DNA of 64,000 bases, from positions 1,054,001-1,118,000 of the forward strand of contig CP006668.1 in assembly GCA_000471925.1 (NCBI GenBank), read 5' to 3'. Source of the stretch: Ralstonia pickettii DTP0602 (GTDB taxonomy: Bacteria > Pseudomonadota > Gammaproteobacteria > Burkholderiales > Burkholderiaceae). Shown piece after piece: positions 16,985-24,938 of this stretch. Each line of letters starts with the position of its first letter. Position 1 is the stretch's first letter. The position numbers and the translations under genes were made by a program. Below the pieces are notes generated by a model that was given only the letters and a program-made list of their open reading frames with translations, did no database searches and had not been told where the DNA came from.

Positions 16985-18153
16985 CTAGTGTAGCGTTCTG
17001 TTCTTGATGGAACTTATATGAATTCGGCGTCTCCAATGCCCTACTGCGATACAGCGTGGAGAGAGCGAGTGCGAGTTGCCCCCGAGATCATGTTGACCGA
17101 CGAGGAGCGAACCAAGTTGACGAGGCTGGTTCGGTCGAAGCTCACGAGCGTGAGGCTGGCGCAGCGCGCGCGCATTGTGCTGCTGGCCGCCAACGGATTG
17201 CAGAACAAGGACATCGCCGAGCAGTTGGGAGTCGGACGCGTGCAGGTCTCGCGTTGGCGTGAGCGGTATGCGCAATCGGGGCTGGCCGGTATCGAACGCG
17301 ACTTGCCGCGCGGTGCGCCGCCGGTGAAGGTGGACACGGCGCGGCTGGTGGAGCTGACCACTCAAACGAAGCCCGTGGCGGCCACGCACTGGAGCACGCG
17401 CAAGATGGCCGCCGAGTTGGGCGTGAGCGCCAGCACCGTCATGCGCCATTGGCACGCCCACGGGTTGAAGCCGCACATCGTGCGCGGCTTCAAGGTCTCG
17501 CGCGATCCGCGGTTCGTCGAGAAGCTTGAAGACATCGTTGGCCTCTACATGTCGCCACCCGAGCACGCGCTGGTGCTGTGCTGCGATGAGAAGAGCCAGG
17601 TGCAGGCGCTGGATCGCACGCAGCCCGGCTTGCCGTTGAAGAAGGGACGTGCGGCCACCATGACGCACGACTACAAGCGCAACGGCACGACCACGCTGTT
17701 TGCCGCGCTCAACGTGCTCGATGGCCAGGTCATCGCCCAGTGCCAGCAGCGCCACCGCCATACCGAGTGGCTGAAGTTCCTGCGCAAGATCGACCGCGAG
17801 ACGCCCAAGGACAAAACGCTGCATCTGATCGCAGACAACTACGCCACCCACAAGCATCCTGCGGTGCAAGACTGGCTGGCCAAGCATCCGCGCATCAACA
17901 TGCACTTCACGCCCACCTCGGCGTCATGGCTGAACATGGTCGAGCGGTTCTTTCGCGACATCACGACCGAGCGACTTCGCCGCGGCGTATTCACCAGCGT
18001 GCCGGAACTGGTCGACGCCATCAACGAGTACATCGCTCACCACAACACCAACCCCAAGCCGTTCATCTGGACCAAGAGCGCTCGCGACATCCTACAGAAG
18101 GTCATTCGCGCCAACCGCCGCTTAAGTTCCAAACAAAATGGAACATTGCACTA
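16985..18153 (+). mobile_element. IS630-family insertion sequence
   Basis: Imperfect terminal inverted repeats begin with CTAG on both sides, and the ends share GTTC and GGAACTTA blocks. The TA dinucleotide at both ends (16985 and 18152) fits the TA target and duplication of IS630 elements. A single intact transposase fills the element. It appears to interrupt a minus-strand frame read at 18155-18413. Confidence 0.85.
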
Positions 18154-18154
18154 G
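17018..18154 (+). CDS. IS630-family DDE transposase
   Basis: The 378-residue transposase opens with a helix-turn-helix region (QNKDIAEQLGVGRVQVSRW) and a second winged segment around residues 125-150. The DDE catalytic core is complete: first Asp in LCCDEKSQVQ, second in LIADNYATHKHP, and Glu in WLNMVERFFRD. The stop codon lies within the right CTAG end. The start could also be the ATG near 17090, since the first residues before MLTDEERTKL look unlike the family. All catalytic residues are present, so it may be active. Confidence 0.92.
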   Translation: MNSASPMPYCDTAWRERVRVAPEIMLTDEERTKLTRLVRSKLTSVRLAQRARIVLLAANGLQNKDIAEQLGVGRVQVSRWRERYAQSGLAGIERDLPRGAPPVKVDTARLVELTTQTKPVAATHWSTRKMAAELGVSASTVMRHWHAHGLKPHIVRGFKVSRDPRFVEKLEDIVGLYMSPPEHALVLCCDEKSQVQALDRTQPGLPLKKGRAATMTHDYKRNGTTTLFAALNVLDGQVIAQCQQRHRHTEWLKFLRKIDRETPKDKTLHLIADNYATHKHPAVQDWLAKHPRINMHFTPTSASWLNMVERFFRDITTERLRRGVFTSVPELVDAINEYIAHHNTNPKPFIWTKSARDILQKVIRANRRLSSKQNGTLH

Positions 18155-18413
18155 TGCGGACCTGTCCGGCGCGCGAGGAGGGAGGCCATGCGGGGACGTC
18201 GCCCGGCGCCGCACGACGGACTTAGCGTCCGTGTCGAGCACCGAATACGAGCCAATAAGTGAGCTCTTCTTGCTCGGAACCTGGTACTCCCCAACGTTGC
18301 CTGGGGCGTTTGCAATCCAATACCCGCCCCAAGTGTTCACGACGGTCTTACCGAGAGCACCACACTGACTCTCATAGCGCTGGCGCCATTCCGCTTTGCG
18401 CTCACCGCGCTAA
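18155..18413 (-). pseudogene. unrecognised gene fragment cut by the IS630 element
   Basis: A minus-strand frame from about 18413 reads GERKAEWRQRYESQCGAL, then a GGYWIANAPGNVGEYQ segment, and runs into the insertion sequence at 18153. It looks protein-like but has no start codon after the upstream stop, and I do not recognise a family. It may continue on the other side of the insertion for a few residues. Low confidence. Confidence 0.3.
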
Positions 18414-18576
18414 AATCTTCATCGATAATGTGCTCGGAGTACGGCTTGATTCAGGTGGCATTACATCGATTTTTTCCATTGTGTGCTCATAATGACAGGG
18501 TGAAAAGAATTTTGCGTCTAAGCTTGATTAGCTTTAGACTATCTTCTCTCATCCCTCGACTGGAAAGGAAACTCGC

Positions 18577-18888
18577 ATGGCATCCTATAAGGAACTCATG
18601 TCCCAGAAGCAGGCCCTCGAAGCCCAACTGGAAGAGGTACGCGCTAATGAAGTAGCGGGCGTCATCGAGAGGATTCAGACTCTGATGGCGGAGTATGGCT
18701 TGACGGTCGAAGACATTTCCAAGCGCCGTCGCGGCCGTCCCGCGGGCAGCGGTGCAAACAAGTCGAAGTCGGAACTGCCCCCTAAGTACCGTGACCCCAA
18801 GACCGGGAACACTTGGTCCGGCCGTGGTCGCCAACCGGCTTGGCTTGGTAAGAACCCAAAAAGATTCCTGATTGAGGCAGAAGCCTAA
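18577..18888 (+). CDS. H-NS-family nucleoid protein
   Basis: The 103-residue protein has an N-terminal coiled-coil oligomerisation region (residues 5-45) and the C-terminal H-NS DNA-binding motif KYRDPKTGNTWSGRGRQPAWL, with an RRGRPAGS AT-hook-like linker. Such proteins silence AT-rich, horizontally acquired DNA. An AAAGGAAA ribosome-binding site precedes the start. Its position within accessory DNA, rather than in the core genome, suggests an island-borne H-NS paralogue that may modulate neighbouring genes. A near-palindrome at 18517-18539 lies in its leader. Confidence 0.92.
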   Translation: MASYKELMSQKQALEAQLEEVRANEVAGVIERIQTLMAEYGLTVEDISKRRRGRPAGSGANKSKSELPPKYRDPKTGNTWSGRGRQPAWLGKNPKRFLIEAEA

Positions 18889-18926
18889 GCCTAGGCTTCT
18901 GCAACTCGCTGCAGAATGGAATTCTG

Positions 18927-18960
18927 CCCCTGCCCGCAAATGCAGGGGTTTTGCATTTTT
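18927..18960 (+). terminator. Rho-independent terminator after the H-NS-like gene
   Basis: Stem CCCCTGC / GCAGGGG with an eight-base loop, followed by TTTTGCATTTTT. It lies 38 bp past the stop codon. Confidence 0.75.
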
Positions 18961-18972
18961 GAGAGCAGCATC

Positions 18973-19488
18973 ATGTCCCTTGAAGCGATTCACGCCGAGA
19001 TCATGCTTGCCCGGCCATACCTGATTCCTCGCGAACGCACGGACAAAGGGATAAGGAATGGGTACTCTTATTGGCTTCAGGCTCCGCCCAGCAAGGAGCT
19101 TCGAGTCATCCGCCTTTCGGAGGAGGGTGGCACCTATGAGCTCGTGCGTTCGGCCAGCGAGCGCAAGGCACGAGAGAGAGTACGGCAGCGTTTCACCGGC
19201 TCAGTAGCCGACCTCCTGGTCATCATCGACGAGCAGGTGGAAATCATCCGAAAAGACGAACGCCAGTCACTTTCCCCGCCTGATCCAAGCGGACAGGGAC
19301 TGGATGCAATGGTTCGCATCGAGCCGCTCGGCTGTCGAGCCCATGAACATGCGTGCCAGTACCGAGGGGATGCTGAGGTGCTACGTGGTAAGTCTTTGGC
19401 TCAATCGCAACGCGCAGTCGGCGATAACCGACGTGGCCAAGAAGGCAGTCTTTTCCACCGACCAGTCACTGTAGCGGTAAGGCTTTGA
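18973..19488 (+). CDS. hypothetical protein, unrecognised
   Basis: The 171-residue product starts MSLEAIHAEIMLARPYLIPR; I chose the ATG at 18973 because the upstream part of the open frame overlaps the terminator. The first 110 residues have mixed helix/strand character and an acidic/basic balance typical of a folded domain. The last 50 residues are composition-biased, and the true stop may have been altered by a frameshift. I do not recognise a family. It lies just downstream of the H-NS-like gene on the same strand but behind a terminator. Confidence 0.45.
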   Translation: MSLEAIHAEIMLARPYLIPRERTDKGIRNGYSYWLQAPPSKELRVIRLSEEGGTYELVRSASERKARERVRQRFTGSVADLLVIIDEQVEIIRKDERQSLSPPDPSGQGLDAMVRIEPLGCRAHEHACQYRGDAEVLRGKSLAQSQRAVGDNRRGQEGSLFHRPVTVAVRL

Positions 19489-19585
19489 CTTTGCCCGATG
19501 CAATCGGTGATCCGCGGCATTCGTCGTCAAGGATTCTTCGCGACAAATAGAGCAAAACGTGAAGGGCCCTCAATATCGAGCAGCG

Positions 19586-19786
19586 TTACGCAATACGGCG
19601 CACGGCTTCAAGCATGGAATACCCTTGACTCGTCAAGCGAGGGTGGGCATTAGGGCTGCCGTGGCCATGCTCCATCGTCACCAGTTTGTGGACCAGCAAG
19701 CCGTCTAACTGCTCCGGCTCGAGATCGTCGATGTCTTGCGCATCGCCAAGCAGTAGCAGCGCGGTGATTTCATGCGGACTGAGCAT
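19586..19786 (-). CDS. small hypothetical protein (66 residues)
   Basis: The frame from ATG 19786 encodes a 66-residue acidic protein beginning MLSPHEITALLLLGDAQDID, with a C-terminal TSQGYSMLEAVRRIA helix. The pattern resembles a short winged-helix or MarR-like fragment (LTSQG is usual near the end of such domains), but that is only suggestive. The start was chosen over upstream in-frame codons because the region before it is composition-biased. Confidence 0.45.
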   Translation of the reverse strand: MLSPHEITALLLLGDAQDIDDLEPEQLDGLLVHKLVTMEHGHGSPNAHPRLTSQGYSMLEAVRRIA

Positions 19787-20108
19787 GTCAGGCTCCTTTG
19801 TCGGGGGACGGAAAAAGGAACTACGACTGCTGGTCCGTGGACGGAGTTCCACGGAGGATGACAGGAACAACACTGAGTGAACTCGGTGCGAGGACGCGCT
19901 GAGTATGCGCACACCGAGCATTGACACTAAACGCTCTTGTCCCCGGTATCAAGCTCTACGTGTGCTGCAATGCAGCGGAGCGAAGCTGAAACACATCGGA
20001 TCGTTGGTTGATGTTTCAGCCGTTTGGCAACCCCACGGTGAGCGCCGGATCACTGCAGATCGTGACAAAGGTTATACTCCGCGCTCCAACGAATAACGGA
20101 TAATCAAC

Positions 20109-20567
20109 ATGGTCGCAGCAACCAAAGCAACGACGCCGACGAGCGCGGTTACCAAAAGGAAGCCTGTCGCAAAGAAGTTGACGGCACCGACGAAGAAGGC
20201 GAGCGTGCTCGCACGTGAAGCCCAGGCAGCGAAAAAGCGCTTGCTGAAACTGCGCGCCGACACGAAGAAGGCCATTGAAGCTGCAAAGCGTGAGGTCGTG
20301 AAAGCCACTGAAGCCGCAAAGTCCGCAGCGCGGTTTGAGAAGCAAGCCGCAAAGGACAAGCTCGCGGCGAAAAAAGCGAAGACTGCAGGCGCCAAGAAGG
20401 CATCAGGCAAAGCTGCCGCCACGAAGGTCGCCCCGAAAAAGGCTGCCGGTAGCAACGCCGCCGCGACTGCTGTGCCGAAGAAGGCTGCGGTGAAATCCGT
20501 GACGAAGAAACGAGCCCCGGCGAAGAAAGTGGCACAGACCGTCGCGACACCCGAAGCTTCGGCGTGA
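20109..20567 (+). CDS. alanine/lysine-rich histone H1-like protein
   Basis: The 152-residue product is dominated by Ala and Lys, with KKA, AKK and PKKAA repeats, especially after residue 85. It has no predicted signal peptide. It matches the composition of histone H1-like nucleoid proteins of Burkholderiales (BpH-type) and AlgP-like proteins, which bind DNA non-specifically. Residues 38-85 form a likely long charged helix. A terminator follows at 20608. Function by composition only; no catalytic motif. Confidence 0.8.
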   Translation: MVAATKATTPTSAVTKRKPVAKKLTAPTKKASVLAREAQAAKKRLLKLRADTKKAIEAAKREVVKATEAAKSAARFEKQAAKDKLAAKKAKTAGAKKASGKAAATKVAPKKAAGSNAAATAVPKKAAVKSVTKKRAPAKKVAQTVATPEASA

Positions 20568-20607
20568 TCTTTTGCCTCGAGGACTGAGTCGGCCTTCGGA
20601 GGCAGGA

Positions 20608-20633
20608 TGGGCGCTCACCGGCGCCCAGTTTTG
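20608..20633 (+). terminator. Rho-independent terminator after the histone-like gene
   Basis: Stem TGGGCGC / GCGCCCA with a six-base loop followed by GTTTTG, 41 bp past the stop codon. Confidence 0.7.
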
Positions 20634-21463
20634 ATCGCCCCGGACAGGCCGCACTGAGCTTCGGCCTGTTCTTTACCCTCTAGCAGCATCCCGCCTCTAG
20701 CTCTTACTTCGTTAGTGCTACGGTTCCATACCGTTGAAGTTGTGCGCGACTCACGAGAGGCTCACCCAGCACGCCCCAATATCTTGATCCCCCGTTTTTC
20801 GACCCGCTAGCCGTTGACCACCTGAATACATTTGGCTGGGCAATCGTCGCCGCTCCGCAGCTCAGACACACGCTTTGACTGCGCGCCGTGGCAAGCAGCA
20901 ACGTGCCGCGCCATGAGGTCAACTCCGCATGCCGAGCGCTAGACCCATGCCCATGACATCGGTCTGCGACTGTGCGTACCCATTTCTGCGAACCGTGAAG
21001 AGGAACGTCTCCTGATAATGTGGGCCTTGCGTGCCGCTGCGCGGCCAGTTAATCGGCGTGGAGCAGGCCATGCATCAGTTCAGAGATTCTCTATTCCTTT
21101 GCGTTGCGAGGTTTGGCAAGCGACCCAGGCACTGTCTCGTCGAGCAAGAATGACCGACCGCTCGGTTGGCGCGCCAACATGATGACTGGTCGCGGGAGCA
21201 ACTTCAGCGTGGTCATGTGACAACACGTGGTGGCTGCGCAGGCGCTTGAAATTGCCGATCACTGCCGTCCCCAGGACACGGATGGTCGACGCGGCGCGCG
21301 GAGCGAGGGATTGCGTGCCCCTGGGGGCTTGGCGGATACTGAAGCTGGGCACTTGACAACGGGTGCCCGATTTCTTCTTGGAAGTTCCACGGCTCTCTTC
21401 GGCGAGGTGGAGAGCATTCTTTATGTGCCCTGCGAGTGCGTGCAAATGCGAAAAACCGAAACG
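20634..21463. other. region without a firm gene; one weak minus-strand frame and a dispersed repeat
   Basis: A minus-strand frame at 20704-20922 (72 residues, with a CLSCGAATIAQPNVF segment) could be a small gene, but has no clear ribosome-binding site or family. Bases 21329-21408 are one copy of a repeat also found at 24306-24379. Nothing else is recognisable. Confidence 0.35.
21329..21408 (+). repeat. dispersed repeat, copy 1
   Basis: Shares GGCGGATACTG, CCCGATTTCTTCTTGGA and CGGCTCTC blocks, in the same order and spacing, with the reverse complement of 24306-24379. In one frame both read similarly (RFLLGxSxAL), so the repeat could be a fragment of a duplicated coding region. Confidence 0.5.
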
Positions 21464-22402
21464 TTACCGCGTACGGATGTAGGCCTCGAAGAGACCCGCG
21501 TGCAGGCCGCGTAAGTCCTTTCGCCGTTCCAGCAAATCATGCTGGCGGCCTTGGCGCTCAAGGGTCAACAACTCCAGCATGATCCGCAATCCCTGTTCGG
21601 GTAATGTGCCCGTCGAGAACTCAGACGCGCGTAAGAGGCCAGCAAGTCCGGGTTTTTCGGTCATGGCCCAGGCGGGAAACCAGCAAAGATCCTCGGTTGT
21701 GCCGTCACCGTCGAAATTCGCATCGAACCGCCGGCGCAGCGCCAGCAATGACGAATCACCGAGCGTTTGTATGAGCGCGCCGAGCTTCTTCGGGGATAGC
21801 CAAGCAAGCTCGGCCAAGAGCGGCCATGCCGGGTCAAGCCCCTGTAGCCGGTAGACCGTCTCGGCCATCCAGGCGAGGGGAGTTGGAATTCGTCGCCATG
21901 ACCCGATTCGCTTGATGCTGTCACATGCCGCAGTCCACTCCGCAGCGCGCATCCATAGGGGTGCCGAATGCCATTCGGGCATCTCCCGGTGAAACGGCAA
22001 TTGAGAGGCGGCCCGGGCGACAGCACGCCACAGCGGTAGGCACCAAGCCATGCCCGCTACGTCGCCGAACGCTCGGCGCGCTGCCAGCATGCTCGGCAAA
22101 CACCACACTTCGCAGGTGTCGCGCAGTGCCGTGTGAGTCGCGAAGTGTTCGTGGACGGGAGCCTCCAGCACGCATACAAGTGTCTCCAGGGTCGGCACAA
22201 GCGCGTCGTCTGGATATTCCGCGACCAGGCGCTGCAGTGCTTCACGCCCGGCGGCGGCATTGCGTTGCTCAAGCGCTGTGAGCACGTCGTTGCGAAGCAT
22301 GACATCGCGGCTATCTTCAAAAAGATCGAGCTGATTCGTCACGGCGTTCCCGTTGGTAGTCAGATTGCGCCCCTGCAGGACCGGCCCGACATCGCCGGGC
22401 AC
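21464..22402 (-). CDS. hypothetical protein (about 312 residues), unrecognised
   Basis: The open frame encodes up to 312 residues; a GTG at 22342, giving MTNQLDLFEDSRDVMLRND, is a plausible alternative start because the residues before it are poorly ordered. The protein is rich in Trp, Leu and Ala with repeated helical segments (ALEQRNAAAGREALQRLVAE, then LWRAVARAASQLPFH). This suggests an all-helical, perhaps TPR-like, fold. No catalytic motif, signal peptide or membrane helix is evident. Codon use is strongly GC-rich at third positions, supporting a real gene. Confidence 0.6.
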   Translation of the reverse strand: MPGDVGPVLQGRNLTTNGNAVTNQLDLFEDSRDVMLRNDVLTALEQRNAAAGREALQRLVAEYPDDALVPTLETLVCVLEAPVHEHFATHTALRDTCEVWCLPSMLAARRAFGDVAGMAWCLPLWRAVARAASQLPFHREMPEWHSAPLWMRAAEWTAACDSIKRIGSWRRIPTPLAWMAETVYRLQGLDPAWPLLAELAWLSPKKLGALIQTLGDSSLLALRRRFDANFDGDGTTEDLCWFPAWAMTEKPGLAGLLRASEFSTGTLPEQGLRIMLELLTLERQGRQHDLLERRKDLRGLHAGLFEAYIRTR

Positions 22403-22568
22403 AACAAGTCTTCAGGGATGGTAGCTGCTGCCACGACGACGGGCAATCCGCAACCGGCCAACCATATCTCTACGAGATAAGCGCTACCCGAGGGCGGCCA
22501 GGCAAATCAAGGCGCGACTCGCGGCGCTGATTCTGTTTTGGACTTCAGGATGGCTGCATGGCAATGCT

Positions 22569-22943
22569 TTATTCCGTCCATACAGCATCGACATCCCTCG
22601 TTAGATGTCCAGCGAGGATGTAGTCTCCGAGCTTCTCCGCTTTTCCCTCCAGGCGCTCCAAGTCAGCCACTGGTAGCATGCCGAGCTCAAATTGGCAGTA
22701 AAGATTGCGCTGACGGAACGTCAACTTTGGACGATTCAGTCCGGCAACGAGTACAGCGGGCGAGCTGACGGCAATACTCTCATGGCCGCGATACTGGACA
22801 CGTATGCCAAGCTTTTCGCCCAGCCTGGCCAGCTCAATCGCATCCTGCCATCCTGATTCGTAGTCCAAATCCACGACCGTGACGCCCTCTGTTTCCAGGA
22901 GCTTTAGTGCCTCGCCTTTGGTCGCAGCCAGAGCTGTCGCCAT
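22569..22943 (-). CDS. hypothetical protein (124 residues), unrecognised
   Basis: From ATG 22943 the product starts MATALAATKGEALKLLETEG and continues with VTVVDLDYESGWQDAIELAR, GIRVQYRGHESIAVS and KLTFRQRNLYCQFELGML. The mix of alternating strands and helices indicates a small alpha/beta domain. I do not recognise the family. The frame is open further upstream to 23075, but that part is composition-biased. No obvious operon partner. Confidence 0.5.
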   Translation of the reverse strand: MATALAATKGEALKLLETEGVTVVDLDYESGWQDAIELARLGEKLGIRVQYRGHESIAVSSPAVLVAGLNRPKLTFRQRNLYCQFELGMLPVADLERLEGKAEKLGDYILAGHLTRDVDAVWTE

Positions 22944-23372
22944 TGCCGCCTCCCTGCTAGTAGGACCCGTGACGATTCGCGCGCTTCTACGGCCCAGATT
23001 TATATTGCATAGCAACATTGTAAACGGGGAAGGGGCTACTTCGTCAGGTCTTGTCGTCCAGCGTGCGGTTTTCACTTAAGAAGCTGTACTGGTGGATGGA
23101 GTAACCTTGCGCGGGCACAGTCGCGGTTACGCATTCGACAGAACTTCTAATCAGGTAAATTGGCGATCATTCAAGAAGAACGTGGTCATAGAGGGTGCCA
23201 TTTTGCGAGCGGAGCTTGCACGATTCGTCAAGTGCGACTCCACGAGGCCGTAGGGAGCGCGGTGGCCCAGGCCGTGGCCTAGGTGGGTGGCTGATCGTAT
23301 ACCCGCCAGCCGCCAACGCTCACGTCATCGATTCGCCTGTTCCACTCAAACTAAGTCACACCCCAACGTCCG

Positions 23373-24083
23373 ATGTCTGCAGGCCATGTCTTCATTTGCG
23401 GCGACCCCCATGGTGAGTTCGGCCCGCTGATCGAAAGCGTCCACCGTCACTGCCCCGAGGCGGTGGTGCTCGCTGGCGACATTCAGGCCAGGCGTCCACT
23501 GGATGAAGAGCTCGCCAGCATCCTTCCCCTGACGCAGGTGTGGTGGATTCCTGGCAATCACGACACCGACAGCGATGCCGACTACGACAACCTTTTCGGC
23601 TCGGGCCTGGCCGACCGGAACCTGGATGGGAGGGTGGTCACGATCGCAGGCCTTCGGATTGCCGGGCTAGGGGGGATTTTTCGCGGCCAGGTCTGGATGC
23701 CGCCCGAACCATCGCGCGTAGAGCGCGCCACTGACTATCTGGCCAAATGTGGGAAGGGGAATTACTGGCGGGGTGGTCTGCCGCGGCGCCATCGCAGCAC
23801 GATCTTCCCGCAGACCTACAACGCGCTATTGAGTCAGCATGCGGATGTCCTGGTCAGCCACGAGGCTCCGGCTTGTCACCCACACGGGTTCGAGGCGATT
23901 GACATGCTCATCGAAACAATGAGAGTGAAACGAGCGTTCCACGGCCATCACCACGAATCCACGGCTTATCCGACCACAGGACCGTGCCGCATCTTTGGTC
24001 TCGGTGCGTGCGCGGTAGCCACGATCGACGGAGAGTTCTTGCCCAGCGTCCTGACTTGTTCGGATCAAGACGAAGGAGGCTAG
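23373..24083 (+). CDS. calcineurin-like metallophosphoesterase
   Basis: The 236-residue enzyme shows the full set of metallophosphoesterase motifs: GDPHG (residues 10-14), a GD pair in VVLAGDIQARR, GNHD in WWIPGNHDTDSD, a histidine in VLVSHEAPACHPHG, and GHHH in KRAFHGHHHES. This family uses two metal ions to hydrolyse phosphomonoesters or diesters of proteins, nucleotides or nucleic acids. The substrate cannot be told from sequence. It stands alone, with an intergenic stretch on each side, in a region of accessory genes. Confidence 0.9.
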   Translation: MSAGHVFICGDPHGEFGPLIESVHRHCPEAVVLAGDIQARRPLDEELASILPLTQVWWIPGNHDTDSDADYDNLFGSGLADRNLDGRVVTIAGLRIAGLGGIFRGQVWMPPEPSRVERATDYLAKCGKGNYWRGGLPRRHRSTIFPQTYNALLSQHADVLVSHEAPACHPHGFEAIDMLIETMRVKRAFHGHHHESTAYPTTGPCRIFGLGACAVATIDGEFLPSVLTCSDQDEGG

Positions 24084-24305
24084 ACGGCGGTTGAGGTTCA
24101 CTGGCCACTCTATTGGGCGCCAGCGGGCAGGGCAAACGACTGGCGCGCTTTCGGATTGTGCACGCGCAGGTCAGACCGCCCGCAGGTCGACATGACACCG
24201 GCAGATCCGGTGATCGATCGCGCATGCGGCGGCCGCCGTCGGCAAGTTGGACGCGTCGGTTGCCAGATAGTGAGCGCGACCAAAAAAACAGCCCTCGATC
24301 CGATG

Positions 24306-24379
24306 GAGGAGAGCCGCAGAACGTCCAAGAAGAAATCGGGTAACACCTTGCGGCGCCACCCACATCCAGTATCCGCCAG
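24306..24379 (-). repeat. dispersed repeat, copy 2
   Basis: Inverted relative to the copy at 21329-21408, sharing CCCGATTTCTTCTTGGA and flanking blocks. Confidence 0.5.
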
Positions 24380-24429
24380 GTTGCCGTTGACGGCAATCCA
24401 GCCTGCGCCGCGCAGTTCATCTGCTCGCG

Positions 24430-24465
24430 AAAAAAACCCGCGCTCACCAGGGGAGGGGCGCGGGT
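24430..24465 (-). terminator. Rho-independent terminator, minus strand
   Basis: Read on the minus strand: stem ACCCGCGC / GCGCGGGT with a 14-base loop, followed by seven T. No recognised gene precedes it on that strand. Confidence 0.6.
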
Positions 24466-24938
24466 GGTAGCAGGACCTACCGGAGCAGGATACGGCGATA
24501 TAAACATCGCGCAACACAGGATTAGGAGCCATTTTTCCCGGCAGTTCTTTGGCCAGCGAAAAAATTGTCACGCAGCGAGCAGACCATTGAACGATCGGTG
24601 GAGCATCCTCGACCTTGCAGGGCCGCCTCGATTCGATGCTGTTTGAACGCTCGGCGTTGCGCCTTGAGTCGGATCACTGCTCGCCGGAGAACTCACAAAA
24701 GCGTTGCGGACGTTAAACGCGGGGTAGGGCGTTGAAAGCGGGACGCAAGAGGCGAACTAATCACGCACGCACACGGAGTGGAACCCGCGATCCATTATGT
24801 GGCGCAATCGGTACATCGTTACTGGTGCGTCCGCCGTGAGGGATCGGTAGTGGTATCTTTTTGTGCCAGTCCGCCGTCTCGATGGCCGAAGCACAGTCCC
24901 GGCCCGCAGACCATGAGCGAGGTGAATCTGATTAGCCG

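Larger units (their letters stand above)
24084..24938. other. non-coding region with a minus-strand terminator and a dispersed repeat
   Basis: No supported gene in 855 bp. It holds repeat copy 2 (24306-24379) and a strong minus-strand terminator at 24430-24465. That terminator suggests a short minus-strand transcript, perhaps a small RNA or a decayed gene, upstream of 24470. Confidence 0.35.
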
